Source: Myxococcaceae bacterium
Lineage (GTDB): Bacteria > Myxococcota > Myxococcia > Myxococcales > Myxococcaceae
NCBI GenBank assembly: GCA_003818285.1
Contig: RPRB01000028.1
Span: forward strand, 1 to 36,351
Length of the DNA: 36,351 bases
Direction: 5' to 3'
In this document: positions 23,037 to 30,709 of the stretch, in pieces
How the letters are laid out: each line of letters opens with the position of its first letter
How positions within the stretch are numbered: the stretch's first letter is position 1
Translations under genes and position numbers: made by a program
The notes under the pieces: model-generated
The model's database searches: none
Seen by the model: the letters and a program-made list of their open reading frames with translations, nothing else
Told to the model about the DNA's origin: nothing

Positions 23037-24872
23037 TCAGGAGTCGCCACCGGCGCGGAGCGTTACGTGAGCGTCGCCGGCCGCGGCGCGGAGGTCCTGC
23101 CGGCTAGCGGAGATCTGGCTGATGCTCCGCTCGACGAGCAGATCCAGGGTCCAGTCGAGAACCACCCGGACCTTGTTCCCGAACCCCACCAGCTTGGTGA
23201 GGTACAGGCTGCGCCAGATGAACCACGCCAGGGCGCCGGACATCCTGACCCCCACGAGGTCGACGGCGGCGAAGTGCTCGCCCACCGAGACCAGCGCTCC
23301 GTAGTTGAAGTAGCGGAACGGCTGGAGCGGCTCGCCGCGGATCAGCCGGGCGAGGTTCCTTCCGGTGTGGGTGCCGTGCTGGAAGGCCACCTGGCCGAGG
23401 GGCGGCAGTGGTTTGCCCTCCTGCTGGCAGAGGGAGGCGTCACCGAGGACGAAGACCTCGGAGTGTCCCGGCACGCGCAGGTCCTCGCCCACCGGGACGC
23501 GGCCCGAGGGGTGCTTCGGGAGATCGACTGCCCCGAGGAGGCCGGCCGGCTTCACCCCCGCGCACCAGACCGTGGTTCGCGCGGCGAGGGTCTCGCCACC
23601 ATCGAGCGCCACGGCGAACTCGCTGACCGACTGGACCTTCCGCCCGGTGAGCACCCGCACGTCGAGGGCGTGCAGCTGGTCCGTCGCCCGCTGCGCCACG
23701 GTGGGATGCCACCCGGGGAGGATCTGCGGCGCGGACTGGACCAGCACCAGGTCGACCTCTGCCGGGTTCACCTCGGGGTAGCGCACGAAGAGCACGTGCT
23801 CGATGAGGTCGCGGATCTCTGCCATCAGCTCCACACCGGTGGGCCCGCCGCCGACCACGACGAAGCGCAGGAGCGCGGCTCGCCGCTCGGCGGACTCCTC
23901 CTGCGCCGCGAGCTCGAAGCAGTCGATGATGTGGTTCCTCACCGAGACCGCGTCGCCCAGCTCGCGCATGAAGAAGGCGTGCTCGGCCACGCCGGGCGTG
24001 CGAAAGGTCTGGGTCTCGCTTCCGGGGGCGAGGACCAGCGCGTCGTAGCGGATCTCTCGGTGACAGGCCCCGGACTGCTCGTCGACGTCGGCGCGGGTGT
24101 GGACCACCTTCTCCCGGACGTCGATGGACTCCACCGTCTCCTTGCGAAAGACGACGCTGGTCGCCTCGAAGATGCGCCGGAAGGGGTAGGTCACCTGCCG
24201 GGTCTCGATGGCTCCGGTGGCGACCGAGGGGAGGAGCGGGGGGAAGAGGAAGTAGTTCCGCCGGTCGAGGACCACGATCTCCAGCGACCGGTGGTGGCCC
24301 AGCCGCCGGTCGAGCTCCAGCGCGGTGTACAGGCCGGCAAAGCCACCGCCGACAATGACCACGCGGAAGGGCGCCGCGCGTTCCGGCGCGGTCCATCGCT
24401 CGTAGAGCCACATGTCCCGGAGCGGGCGGCCCACCAGGTAGGCCAGGCCCAGCCCGAGCAGAAGCACCACCGGCCCGAGGAGCGCCCGGGCCAGGCCGAG
24501 CATCGGCAGGAGCAGCCAGCAGACGACGTCCAGCGTGGCGAGCCCGAGCAGGAGCACGGTCACCGCGGCACGGGCTCGGCGGGCGAGCGCCACCCGCCGG
24601 AAGAGCCGGAAGGCCACCCCGCCCACCAGGGCCAGGGAGAGGACGTGGACCGCGAAGAGCGCGTGGAACCACGGCCCGGCGTAGGCCCGCACCTTCATCA
24701 GCATCGAGCCCCAGCCGAGGAATCCCTCGAGGGTGAGCGCCCAGTTGGTGAGGAGCACCGACAGCGCGACGCCTCCCGCAAAGAGTGCGGCCCCGGTGAC
24801 CAGACCGAGGCTGGCCAGGAGCTTGCGAATCGGGGACAGATTGACGAGGGGGTAGGCGTCGCGGCGGCTCAT
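23037..24872 (-). CDS. NDH-2-type NADH dehydrogenase with an N-terminal four-helix membrane domain
   Basis: This 611-residue flavoprotein is first in the buf operon. Residues 1-165 hold about four membrane segments (near 18-42, 66-90, 103-122, 128-148). After them comes a normal type-II NADH:quinone oxidoreductase with the FAD motif VVIVGGGFAGLY (about 171-182), NAD motif RFVVVGGGPTGVELMAE, the C-terminal GDAS and AFQHGTHTG motifs, and a membrane-anchoring tail (FIWRSLYLTKLVGFGNK). NDH-2 passes electrons from NADH to quinone without pumping. Most NDH-2 proteins lack the membrane domain, so this is a fusion. ATG 24872 is chosen; GTG 24893 is also possible. It starts the run yceI-bufA-bufB-bufC. 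Confidence 0.85.
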   Translation of the reverse strand: MSRRDAYPLVNLSPIRKLLASLGLVTGAALFAGGVALSVLLTNWALTLEGFLGWGSMLMKVRAYAGPWFHALFAVHVLSLALVGGVAFRLFRRVALARRARAAVTVLLLGLATLDVVCWLLLPMLGLARALLGPVVLLLGLGLAYLVGRPLRDMWLYERWTAPERAAPFRVVIVGGGFAGLYTALELDRRLGHHRSLEIVVLDRRNYFLFPPLLPSVATGAIETRQVTYPFRRIFEATSVVFRKETVESIDVREKVVHTRADVDEQSGACHREIRYDALVLAPGSETQTFRTPGVAEHAFFMRELGDAVSVRNHIIDCFELAAQEESAERRAALLRFVVVGGGPTGVELMAEIRDLIEHVLFVRYPEVNPAEVDLVLVQSAPQILPGWHPTVAQRATDQLHALDVRVLTGRKVQSVSEFAVALDGGETLAARTTVWCAGVKPAGLLGAVDLPKHPSGRVPVGEDLRVPGHSEVFVLGDASLCQQEGKPLPPLGQVAFQHGTHTGRNLARLIRGEPLQPFRYFNYGALVSVGEHFAAVDLVGVRMSGALAWFIWRSLYLTKLVGFGNKVRVVLDWTLDLLVERSISQISASRQDLRAAAGDAHVTLRAGGDS

Positions 24873-24905
24873 GGGTCCGCGAGCAGGAGCCACGGTCCAC
24901 CGGAG

Positions 24906-24962
24906 CCGTTACACCCGCCTCCGGACGGGCGCACCCGACGCACGCACCCCCTGGTGTAACGG
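24906..24962. promoter_or_regulatory. Perfect 10-bp inverted repeat between divergent buf operon and MFS gene
   Basis: CCGTTACACC (24906-24915) and GGTGTAACGG (24953-24962) are exact inverted copies 37 bp apart. Each half, read outward, is a TGTAACG -35 box: plus strand toward the MFS gene, minus strand toward the buf operon. They may be two divergent ECF promoters or one operator. The minus-strand copy has no clean -10. Confidence 0.6.
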
Positions 24963-24984
24963 TCCGCGGCCTCCCCCACACCCT
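24955..24984 (+). promoter_or_regulatory. ECF-type promoter of the MFS transporter gene
   Basis: TGTAACGG (24955-24962), a 17-base gap after TGTAAC and ACACCCT (24978-24984) match the VOC operon site (7166) and the distal doxX site in both boxes and spacing. Transcription would start near 24991, giving a leader of about 60 bases. It shares its -35 box with the inverted repeat. Confidence 0.55.
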
Positions 24985-25049
24985 GTCCTGGACAGCTCTG
25001 CGCGCAGGTGGATTGCTTCGCCCTGGTGCCCATGCCTGGGAGGGACCCC

Positions 25050-26300
25050 ATGACCGGATCCGCGTCCGTTCCGAGCGCAGCCGCACGCCCCGCTGTCGAG
25101 CTCGGAGTGGTGCTGGCGATCGCGGTGGCGGCGCTCGGCTACTTCGTCGACGTCTTTGACATCCTGCTCTACTCGGTGGTGCGGGTGGTGAGCCTGCGGG
25201 ACCTCGGAGTCCCCGCTGCGGAGCAGCTGTCGACGGGGCTGTCGCTGCTCAACTGGCAGAACGCGGGGCTGGTGCTGGGAGGCGTGCTCTTCGGCCTCTA
25301 TGGAGACCGCGCCGGCCGGAGGGCGGTGCTCTTCGGAAGCATCCTTCTGTACTCGCTGGCCAACCTGGCGAACGCCTTCGTGGGGTCGGTCGATGCCTAC
25401 CGGGCGTGCCGCTTCATCGCCGGCCTCGGGCTCGCAGGCGAGCTCGGCGCGGGAGTGACCCTGGTCGCCGAGCTCATGCCCGCCCGGATCCGTGGTTACG
25501 GCACGGCGATCATCGCCTCCATGGGGCTGTGCGGCGGGCTGGTCGCACCGCTCGTCGCCGGCCTGCCCTGGAGGACGGCCTACGTCGTCGGCGCGGTCGC
25601 GGGGCTCTCCCTTCTCATTCTGCGCCTCGCGGTGCAGGAATCCGGCATCTTCAAGGCGCTGGCCCGTACCGAGGTGGCGCGCGGAAAGCTGCTCCTCCTC
25701 TTCGGCTCGCGGGCCCGCGTCTGGCGCTACTTCCGAGCGTTCCTGACCGGGCTGCCGATCTGGTTCGCGGTGGGGATCCTGATCAGCTTTGCTCCCGAGG
25801 TCGGCAAGGGGCTGGGCGTGTCAGGACCGGTCGCGGTGCCGAAGGCGCTGTTCATGATGTACGTGGGCTTCGTGGTCGGGGACATCGGCAGCGGGCTCCT
25901 GAGCCAGGCGCTCCGGAGCCGGCGGAAGGTGATGCTTCTCGATCTCGCGCTCCTTGCGGTCGTGGTGGGACTGATGCTGGGCCTGCGAGGGATGACCGCC
26001 GACCAGTACGTCTGGCTCTGCCTGCCGCTCGGGATCGCCAGCGGGTACTGGGTGCTCTTCGTCACCGCCGCCGCCGAGCAGTTCGGCACCAATCTCCGGG
26101 CAACCGTTGCCACCTCGCTGCCGAACCTGGTGCGCGGAGCCATCATCCCCATGGGAATGGGCTTCAAGGCGCTCATCGGACCGCTGGGCATCCGCGGCAG
26201 CGCGCTGGCCATCGGCGTGGCCTGCCTCGCGGTGGCCTTCCTCGCGATGCTCGGGACGCCCGAGACGTTCGACCGGGACCTCGACTACCTCGAGACCTAG
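25050..26300 (+). CDS. MFS transporter
   Basis: This 416-residue major facilitator has twelve predicted membrane segments. The signature GLYGDRAGRRAVLFG between helices 2 and 3 and ARIRGYGTAIIAS after helix 4 place it among proton-linked metabolite or sugar symporter groups. The start at ATG 25050 has GGGAGGG 6 bases upstream; an earlier ATG at 25008 adds residues without a ribosome site. It is divergent from the buf operon and converges on the GST gene, whose stop lies in the same palindrome. The substrate is unknown; sharing the buf promoter region suggests a metal-stress or organic-acid role. Confidence 0.88.
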   Translation: MTGSASVPSAAARPAVELGVVLAIAVAALGYFVDVFDILLYSVVRVVSLRDLGVPAAEQLSTGLSLLNWQNAGLVLGGVLFGLYGDRAGRRAVLFGSILLYSLANLANAFVGSVDAYRACRFIAGLGLAGELGAGVTLVAELMPARIRGYGTAIIASMGLCGGLVAPLVAGLPWRTAYVVGAVAGLSLLILRLAVQESGIFKALARTEVARGKLLLLFGSRARVWRYFRAFLTGLPIWFAVGILISFAPEVGKGLGVSGPVAVPKALFMMYVGFVVGDIGSGLLSQALRSRRKVMLLDLALLAVVVGLMLGLRGMTADQYVWLCLPLGIASGYWVLFVTAAAEQFGTNLRATVATSLPNLVRGAIIPMGMGFKALIGPLGIRGSALAIGVACLAVAFLAMLGTPETFDRDLDYLET

Positions 26301-26312
26301 TGGAGCACTAGG
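26296..26312. terminator. Palindrome holding both stop codons of convergent MFS and GST genes
   Basis: CCTAGTG-GAG-CACTAGG is a perfect 7-bp stem with a 3-base loop. The MFS stop TAG (26298-26300) lies in one arm and the GST stop (26308-26310, minus TAG) in the other. It is a bidirectional terminator-like structure without a T-run. Confidence 0.55.
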
Positions 26313-26943
26313 CTGCCGGCTCCGTCGAGGCGATGCTCGGCCTCGCCGCGTGCGCGGCCTCCAGCGCCAGCAGCTCCGGCCACGGCGCGAGGTCCAGCCG
26401 CTTCCGGAAGCGGATCCAGCCCAGGAGCGTCACCACCGCCACGTCCACGTAGGCGAGGCGCCCCGGGGCGAGCGTCCGCTTTCCGCGGTACGTCCGCTCC
26501 AGCCAGTCCAGGCACGCCCTGGCCCGGGCGTTCTGGCGTTGCAGGGTGGGCGACTGCTCGGGCCGGATGCCGTCGCCCTCGAGGAGGAACACGTTCACCA
26601 GGCTGTCCTGCGCGGCGTCGGCGACGGAGAGGACGTTCTGGTCGAGCAGCCCGAGCGACGGCTCGAGCAGGGCGTCCTGGAACGGCGGGTCTCCGCCGGG
26701 GGACGGGTGGGGGAGCGTGAAGAGCATCGCGGCGATGGCCCGGGAGTCGAAGAGGTGGCGCACCGGCCCGCCCGGCCCGAGGTCCAGTACCGGCAGCCGC
26801 TGGATGGGCGAGGCGGCGACGAACTCGGGCGCGGGGTCGCGCCAGTCGCGGGTGTTTCGCTCGAAGGGAATGCGCAGCTCGGCAAGGAGGACCCGGACGC
26901 GGCGCACCCAGGGGGAGGCATCGTGACCGAACAGCTTCAGCAC
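26308..26943 (-). CDS. Glutathione S-transferase family protein
   Basis: This 211-residue GST has a thioredoxin-fold N-terminal domain (1-80; GHDASPWVRRVRVLLAELRIPFE, RLPVLDLG, FDSRAIAAML) and an all-helical C-terminal domain (about 95-200; LACVD-type AYVDVAVVTLL). The Ser10/Pro11 pair matches the active-site position of bacterial GSTs. It conjugates or reduces electrophilic compounds with glutathione. GTG 26943 is used as the start; a GGAGG lies about 13 bases upstream. It stands alone, convergent with the MFS gene. Confidence 0.85.
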   Translation of the reverse strand: MLKLFGHDASPWVRRVRVLLAELRIPFERNTRDWRDPAPEFVAASPIQRLPVLDLGPGGPVRHLFDSRAIAAMLFTLPHPSPGGDPPFQDALLEPSLGLLDQNVLSVADAAQDSLVNVFLLEGDGIRPEQSPTLQRQNARARACLDWLERTYRGKRTLAPGRLAYVDVAVVTLLGWIRFRKRLDLAPWPELLALEAAHAARPSIASTEPAA

Positions 26944-27015
26944 GGGAGAGGGACCTCCGTCCGGGGGGTGCCGCTGCCGCGAGTTTGCGCGCGGTGCCCC
27001 CGCGGGTGTCGAGCG

Positions 27016-27528
27016 TCAGCTGGCGCCGTCGCCGTCCAGTGGTGCAGCGCGGGCCCCGCTCGCGGCCCGATCGACACGGCACAGCCGGTCCAGCACCCCG
27101 AGCAGCACGCCCACCTCGACCGGCTTGCCGAGCGTGGCTCGCACCAGCGGATGCTCCCGGACCCGGTCGACGTCGCGGCTCGCGGACAGCACCACGGTGG
27201 TCGGTCCGGGCTGGTCACGGAGGTGCTCGAGCAGCTCGAACCCGTCCATCACCGGCATCATGAGATCGAGGAGCATCAGGTCCGGCAGGGGGCCGCTCCG
27301 CAGACGGTCCAGGGCCAGCTTCCCGTTCGCTGCCGGCTCGACCCTCCAATGCTCCATGCGGAGCACGTCGGTGAGGGCCTCACGGATGTCGGCGTCGTCC
27401 TCGACGAGCAAGACGCTCCCCGACTCCTTCTTCCGCGCGCCTATTTCCGGAGCAGCACCGGGCAAAGTCTCCTCCAGCCTCCCCGCGCCGAGCGGTTCGA
27501 CCGTGAACGGCTCCGGCGAGGGCAGCAA
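27016..27528 (-). CDS. Single-domain response regulator
   Basis: This 170-residue protein has a receiver (REC) domain at about 38-150: acidic pocket EDDAD (44-48), phosphoacceptor Asp88 in LLDLMMPVMDG, Ser115 in LSAS, and Lys135 in LGKPVEV. The ends are unstructured and there is no output domain. It probably relays a phosphate or acts by protein contact. The start is uncertain: the frame only offers TTG at 27528, without a good ribosome site. No histidine kinase is near. The gap of 192 bases to galK (27529-27720) shows nothing I recognise. Confidence 0.75.
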   Translation of the reverse strand: MLPSPEPFTVEPLGAGRLEETLPGAAPEIGARKKESGSVLLVEDDADIREALTDVLRMEHWRVEPAANGKLALDRLRSGPLPDLMLLDLMMPVMDGFELLEHLRDQPGPTTVVLSASRDVDRVREHPLVRATLGKPVEVGVLLGVLDRLCRVDRAASGARAAPLDGDGAS

Positions 27529-27720
27529 GAAATTCCAGCAGTCTCTCGGCTCCCCAAGCCTGCAACGCCGTGTCCAGCCTGGAAAGAACCCGAACCGCTC
27601 GCTGTCCAGCGCTCGACTCGCGTCCGGGACCCGGGGGCGGATCCGCGGCGTGTACCCGCGCCTCCAGCGCCCTGCATCGGAGACGCCATCCCACCTCGGT
27701 GTACGCCGGCCGCTCCTGCC

Positions 27721-28800
27721 TCAGCGAGGCACGAGCACCGTCGCGGTGCGCCGGGTCTGCGCCCGGTACCGCTCGGCCACGCGCTCCATGGACGCTCGCA
27801 GGCCTTCCGGACGCGCCGCCACCACGATGGCGCCTCCGAAGCCGCCGCCGGTCAGCCGCGCCCCGAACACGCCCGGAGCCTCCGCCGCGAGCGCCACCAG
27901 CCGGTCCAGGTCGGGCACGCTCACCTGATAGTCGTCCCGGAGCGATCGGTGGGACGCCGCCAGCAGCGCCCCGAGGCGTTCCAGCGCGCCCGCCCGAAGG
28001 GCCTCCACCGCCTCGAGCACCCGGGCGTTCTCGGTCATCACATGCCGGGCCCGCCGATCCAGCGGGGGGCGGAGGGCCTCGATGCGTGGAAGGTCCTCGA
28101 CCGTCAGCGTCCGAAGGCTGGCAACTCCGAGGGCCCGGGTCGCCTCCTCGCACTCGCCGCGCCGGACCCGGTACTCACCGCTGGCGTGATCGTGGGAGAT
28201 GCCCGAGTGAACCACCGCGATGCCAAGTCCCGCCGGGATGGGCACCAGCTCGGTTCGGAGCGACTGCGTGTCGATGAACAGCGCCGCCCGCGGACTTCCC
28301 AGGCTCGAGGCCATCTGGTCCATCACCCCGACCGGAGCCCCCACGAACTCCACCTCCGCCCGCTGCCCCAGCAGCGCGAGCCGGACGTCGTCCAGCGTCC
28401 AGCCGAACGCCTCGCGGAGCGCACGGAGCATCGAGATCTCCAGGGCGGCGCTCGACGACAGCCCGCTCCCCGGCGGCACGTCCGAGTCGATCCGCGCCTC
28501 GAACCCGCGGAGGGGCCGCGGACGGGCCATGGCCGTCACTCCCTGCACGTAGTCCAGCCAGTCGTGACGGGCCGACTCGGAGCCGACGCGGTACTCCTCC
28601 GTCCTCCGCAGCTGGACCGAGTGGACCCGGGCCGTGTCATCGCGGCGACGGCGGAGCTCGACCCGCGTCCGCTGGGGGATGGTCACCGGAAGGACGAAGC
28701 CCCCCGAGTAGTCGGTGTGCTCACCGATGAGGTTCGCCCGGCCCGGCGCCTCGGCGCTGACCTCCGGATCGGCCCCGAAGAGCTCGCGGAAGCTGCTCAC
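27721..28800 (-). CDS. galK: Galactokinase
   Basis: This 359-residue GHMP kinase phosphorylates galactose at C1 with ATP (Leloir pathway). The galactokinase signature is GRANLIGEHTDYSGG (20-34), the ATP loop is DVPPGSGLSSSAALE (107-121), and motif 3 is LTGGGFGGAIVV. GTG 28800 is the start. No galT, galE or galM is beside it; the wider window is rich in sugar enzymes. Some members accept N-acetylgalactosamine, but the residues seen fit galactose. Confidence 0.95.
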   Translation of the reverse strand: MSSFRELFGADPEVSAEAPGRANLIGEHTDYSGGFVLPVTIPQRTRVELRRRRDDTARVHSVQLRRTEEYRVGSESARHDWLDYVQGVTAMARPRPLRGFEARIDSDVPPGSGLSSSAALEISMLRALREAFGWTLDDVRLALLGQRAEVEFVGAPVGVMDQMASSLGSPRAALFIDTQSLRTELVPIPAGLGIAVVHSGISHDHASGEYRVRRGECEEATRALGVASLRTLTVEDLPRIEALRPPLDRRARHVMTENARVLEAVEALRAGALERLGALLAASHRSLRDDYQVSVPDLDRLVALAAEAPGVFGARLTGGGFGGAIVVAARPEGLRASMERVAERYRAQTRRTATVLVPR

Positions 28801-28934
28801 GACTCGTCGCCCTCCGGGTCCTCCTCGTTCTTCGGCCGTGGCGCCGGCGGCATCGGCACGCCACTGTAGAATACCGAGTGACAGGGTAAGCGCGTCCGCC
28901 CGGACCTGGGAGGGGTGCTAGGGTCCCCCCCATC

Positions 28935-29291
28935 ATGGCCCCTCACCCGCACCTGACACAGAACCAGCTGGCCCGGTTCGAGGAGCGGCTGCAGCGCGAG
29001 CGCGCCCGGCTGCTCGGGCTCACCCGACCGGACGGACCCTCCGACTCCCCCGGACTCGCCGACCCTGGTGACGCAGCCGACGTCGCCGAGGAGCAGGTCG
29101 AGCGCAGCACGCGGAACACCCTGACCGAGGGGGACCGGGCGCAGCTCGCCCAGGTGAACCGCGCCTTGCTCAAGCTGGCCGATGGCTCCTACGGGCTGAG
29201 CGACGTCACCGGGGATCCGATCCCGCTCGCTCGGCTGGAAGCTCTCCCGTGGGCGACGACCAACGTCGAGGACGCCCCGGGCCGCCGCTGA
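28935..29291 (+). CDS. DksA/TraR-family protein lacking the zinc cysteines
   Basis: This 118-residue protein has a helical N-terminal half with Glu/Asp-rich coiled-coil features and the DksA-type zinc-finger region DGSYGLSDVTGDPIPLARLEALPWA. In canonical DksA the finger has YGxCxxCG and two more cysteines; here Ser89 and Thr92 replace them and no later cysteine remains. It still should enter the RNA polymerase secondary channel and alter initiation. It is divergent from galK. Cys-free DksA paralogues are known to work without zinc. Confidence 0.85.
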   Translation: MAPHPHLTQNQLARFEERLQRERARLLGLTRPDGPSDSPGLADPGDAADVAEEQVERSTRNTLTEGDRAQLAQVNRALLKLADGSYGLSDVTGDPIPLARLEALPWATTNVEDAPGRR

Positions 29292-29294
29292 GGA

Positions 29295-29594
29295 TCAGAG
29301 ATCTGGCTCGGACACCGTGACGTGGACGAGCACCGTCTGCCCGAACCCCGTCCCGGCGCGGCAGTAGGTGTCGCCCGCGGCCTTCCCCTTCAGCACCAGG
29401 ACCAGCACCTTCTTGTCCTTGGAGGGGACGAGCTTGGCGTCCACGATCGTCAGATCGTCGCAGTTCAGCCCCTGTGCCAGGCCGACGTTCAGCTTGACCG
29501 TCTTGCCGACCTGCACCTGGACGTCCGTGGCCGGCTGCGCGCGGACCGGGCCGGCCAGCAGGAGCAGGCACAGGAGCGGAGCCGTCCTGGACAT
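29295..29594 (-). CDS. Small exported protein resembling a pilus/secretin N-terminal domain
   Basis: This 99-residue protein has a signal peptide (1-19, ending VRAQ) and a beta-rich domain resembling the T2SS/T3SS pilus-formation N-terminal domain (CpaC-type): VQVQVGKTVKLNVG, then DLTIVDAKLV and TVLVHVTVSEPD. Normally this domain precedes a secretin barrel; here it stands alone. Two cysteines (in LNCDD and DTYCRAG) could form a disulfide. It follows cydB in the same direction after 38 bases and its stop lies 3 bases from the convergent DksA-like gene. Function unknown. Confidence 0.7.
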   Translation of the reverse strand: MSRTAPLLCLLLLAGPVRAQPATDVQVQVGKTVKLNVGLAQGLNCDDLTIVDAKLVPSKDKKVLVLVLKGKAAGDTYCRAGTGFGQTVLVHVTVSEPDL

Positions 29595-29632
29595 GCGGGC
29601 GAGCCTAGCCGATCGGCACCGCGAGAGCCCTC

Positions 29633-30709
29633 TCAGGGCGACGCGCTGCGCCCTGGCGCGTCCCCGGCGGGGTGGGGGGGGGTGTCGAGTCGCACCTTCC
29701 CCCGGAAGGCCCGGGCCACGAAGACGAAGTAGCCGCAGGCCAGCGGCAGCCCCACCAGGGTCCAGCTCAGCGCCACCCGCAGACCGTGATGGGTGGTGGC
29801 CGCGGCGAACGCGTCGAGGGAGAACGATGGCGCCAGGTTGGACCGGAGCAGCACCGGCCAGCGCGCCGCGGCGCCGATGCCGAGGAGCGTGAACAGCGTA
29901 CCCGCCGACCCGGCGAACCCGAGCGTCGCGTTCCCACGCACCAGCCCCGCCACCAGCATCGCGACCGAGGCGGCCTGGAGCGCCAGCAGGACCCAGACCA
30001 GCGGCCGGTGCGCCGCGGTCCCCGGGAGCTCGGGCGCGACGCGGGTGGTCGCCCAGGTGACCAGGGGGAACAACACCCCCGCGCAGACCCAGAGCAGGCG
30101 GGCCGCACGCATGCTGCGCGCGTGCACGCGCTCGTCGGTCTTCATCGCCAGGTACAGCCCTCCGTGCCCGCCGAGCGCGAGGAGGGTGAACACGCCCACG
30201 AGCACGGTGTAGACGTCGAGCACGCCGGAGCGCGGCGAGGGCCAGAAGCTATCGAAGAGGGCAACGTGGAAGGTGCCCGAGCCGTCCAGCGGGACGCCCC
30301 GCAGCACGTTCCCCAGCGCCGCGCCCAGAACGATGGCGATGAGCGTGCTGCCCAGGGCGAAGGTCGCGTCCCAGAACGCCGCCCACAGGGGATTGTCGAC
30401 GTGGTTGCGGAGCTCGATGGACAGGCCGCGGAGGATGAGAACCCAGAGCAACAGCATGAGCGGCAGGTAGAACCCGCTGAAGCCGACCGCGTACGCGCCG
30501 GGGAAGGCCATGAAGAGCGCGCCGCCCCCGGCGATGAGCCACACCTCGTTCCCGTCCCACACCGGGCCGATGGCGGCCAGCACGCTGCGGCGCTCGGCGT
30601 CGGTCCGGGCCACGACCAAGTGCAGGAAGCCGGCACCGAAGTCGAAGCCGTCGAGGACGACGTACACCGCGAGCATCCCGGCGACGATGGTGAACCACAG
30701 CGCCTCCAT
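29633..30709 (-). CDS. cydB: Cytochrome bd-type quinol oxidase subunit II
   Basis: This 358-residue membrane subunit pairs with CydA in the bd quinol oxidase, which reduces oxygen without pumping protons. Visible motifs are VVLDGFDFGAGFLH near the start, IGPVWDGNEVWLIAGGGALFMAFP (conserved Trp-Asp-Gly-Asn-Glu) and RGLSIELRN. Its ATG 30709 overlaps the cydA stop as TGATG. The stop lies 38 bases before the small exported protein. Confidence 0.95.
   Translation of the reverse strand: MEALWFTIVAGMLAVYVVLDGFDFGAGFLHLVVARTDAERRSVLAAIGPVWDGNEVWLIAGGGALFMAFPGAYAVGFSGFYLPLMLLLWVLILRGLSIELRNHVDNPLWAAFWDATFALGSTLIAIVLGAALGNVLRGVPLDGSGTFHVALFDSFWPSPRSGVLDVYTVLVGVFTLLALGGHGGLYLAMKTDERVHARSMRAARLLWVCAGVLFPLVTWATTRVAPELPGTAAHRPLVWVLLALQAASVAMLVAGLVRGNATLGFAGSAGTLFTLLGIGAAARWPVLLRSNLAPSFSLDAFAAATTHHGLRVALSWTLVGLPLACGYFVFVARAFRGKVRLDTPPHPAGDAPGRSASP

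Noticed and set aside
22926-24959. Long plus-strand open frame opposite the NDH-2 gene
   Set aside because: Antisense shadow of a gene with clear FAD/NAD motifs; composition is not protein-like.
23440-25086. Long minus-strand frame overlapping NDH-2 in another register
   Set aside because: Arg/Pro/Gly-rich translation with no family features; shadow of the real frame.
27529-27720. Possible small gene between the response regulator and galK
   Set aside because: Only short, unconserved-looking frames without ribosome sites.
28867-28872. TAGAAT as a housekeeping -10 for the DksA-like gene
   Set aside because: No acceptable -35 at 16-18 bases on either strand; too weak to list.
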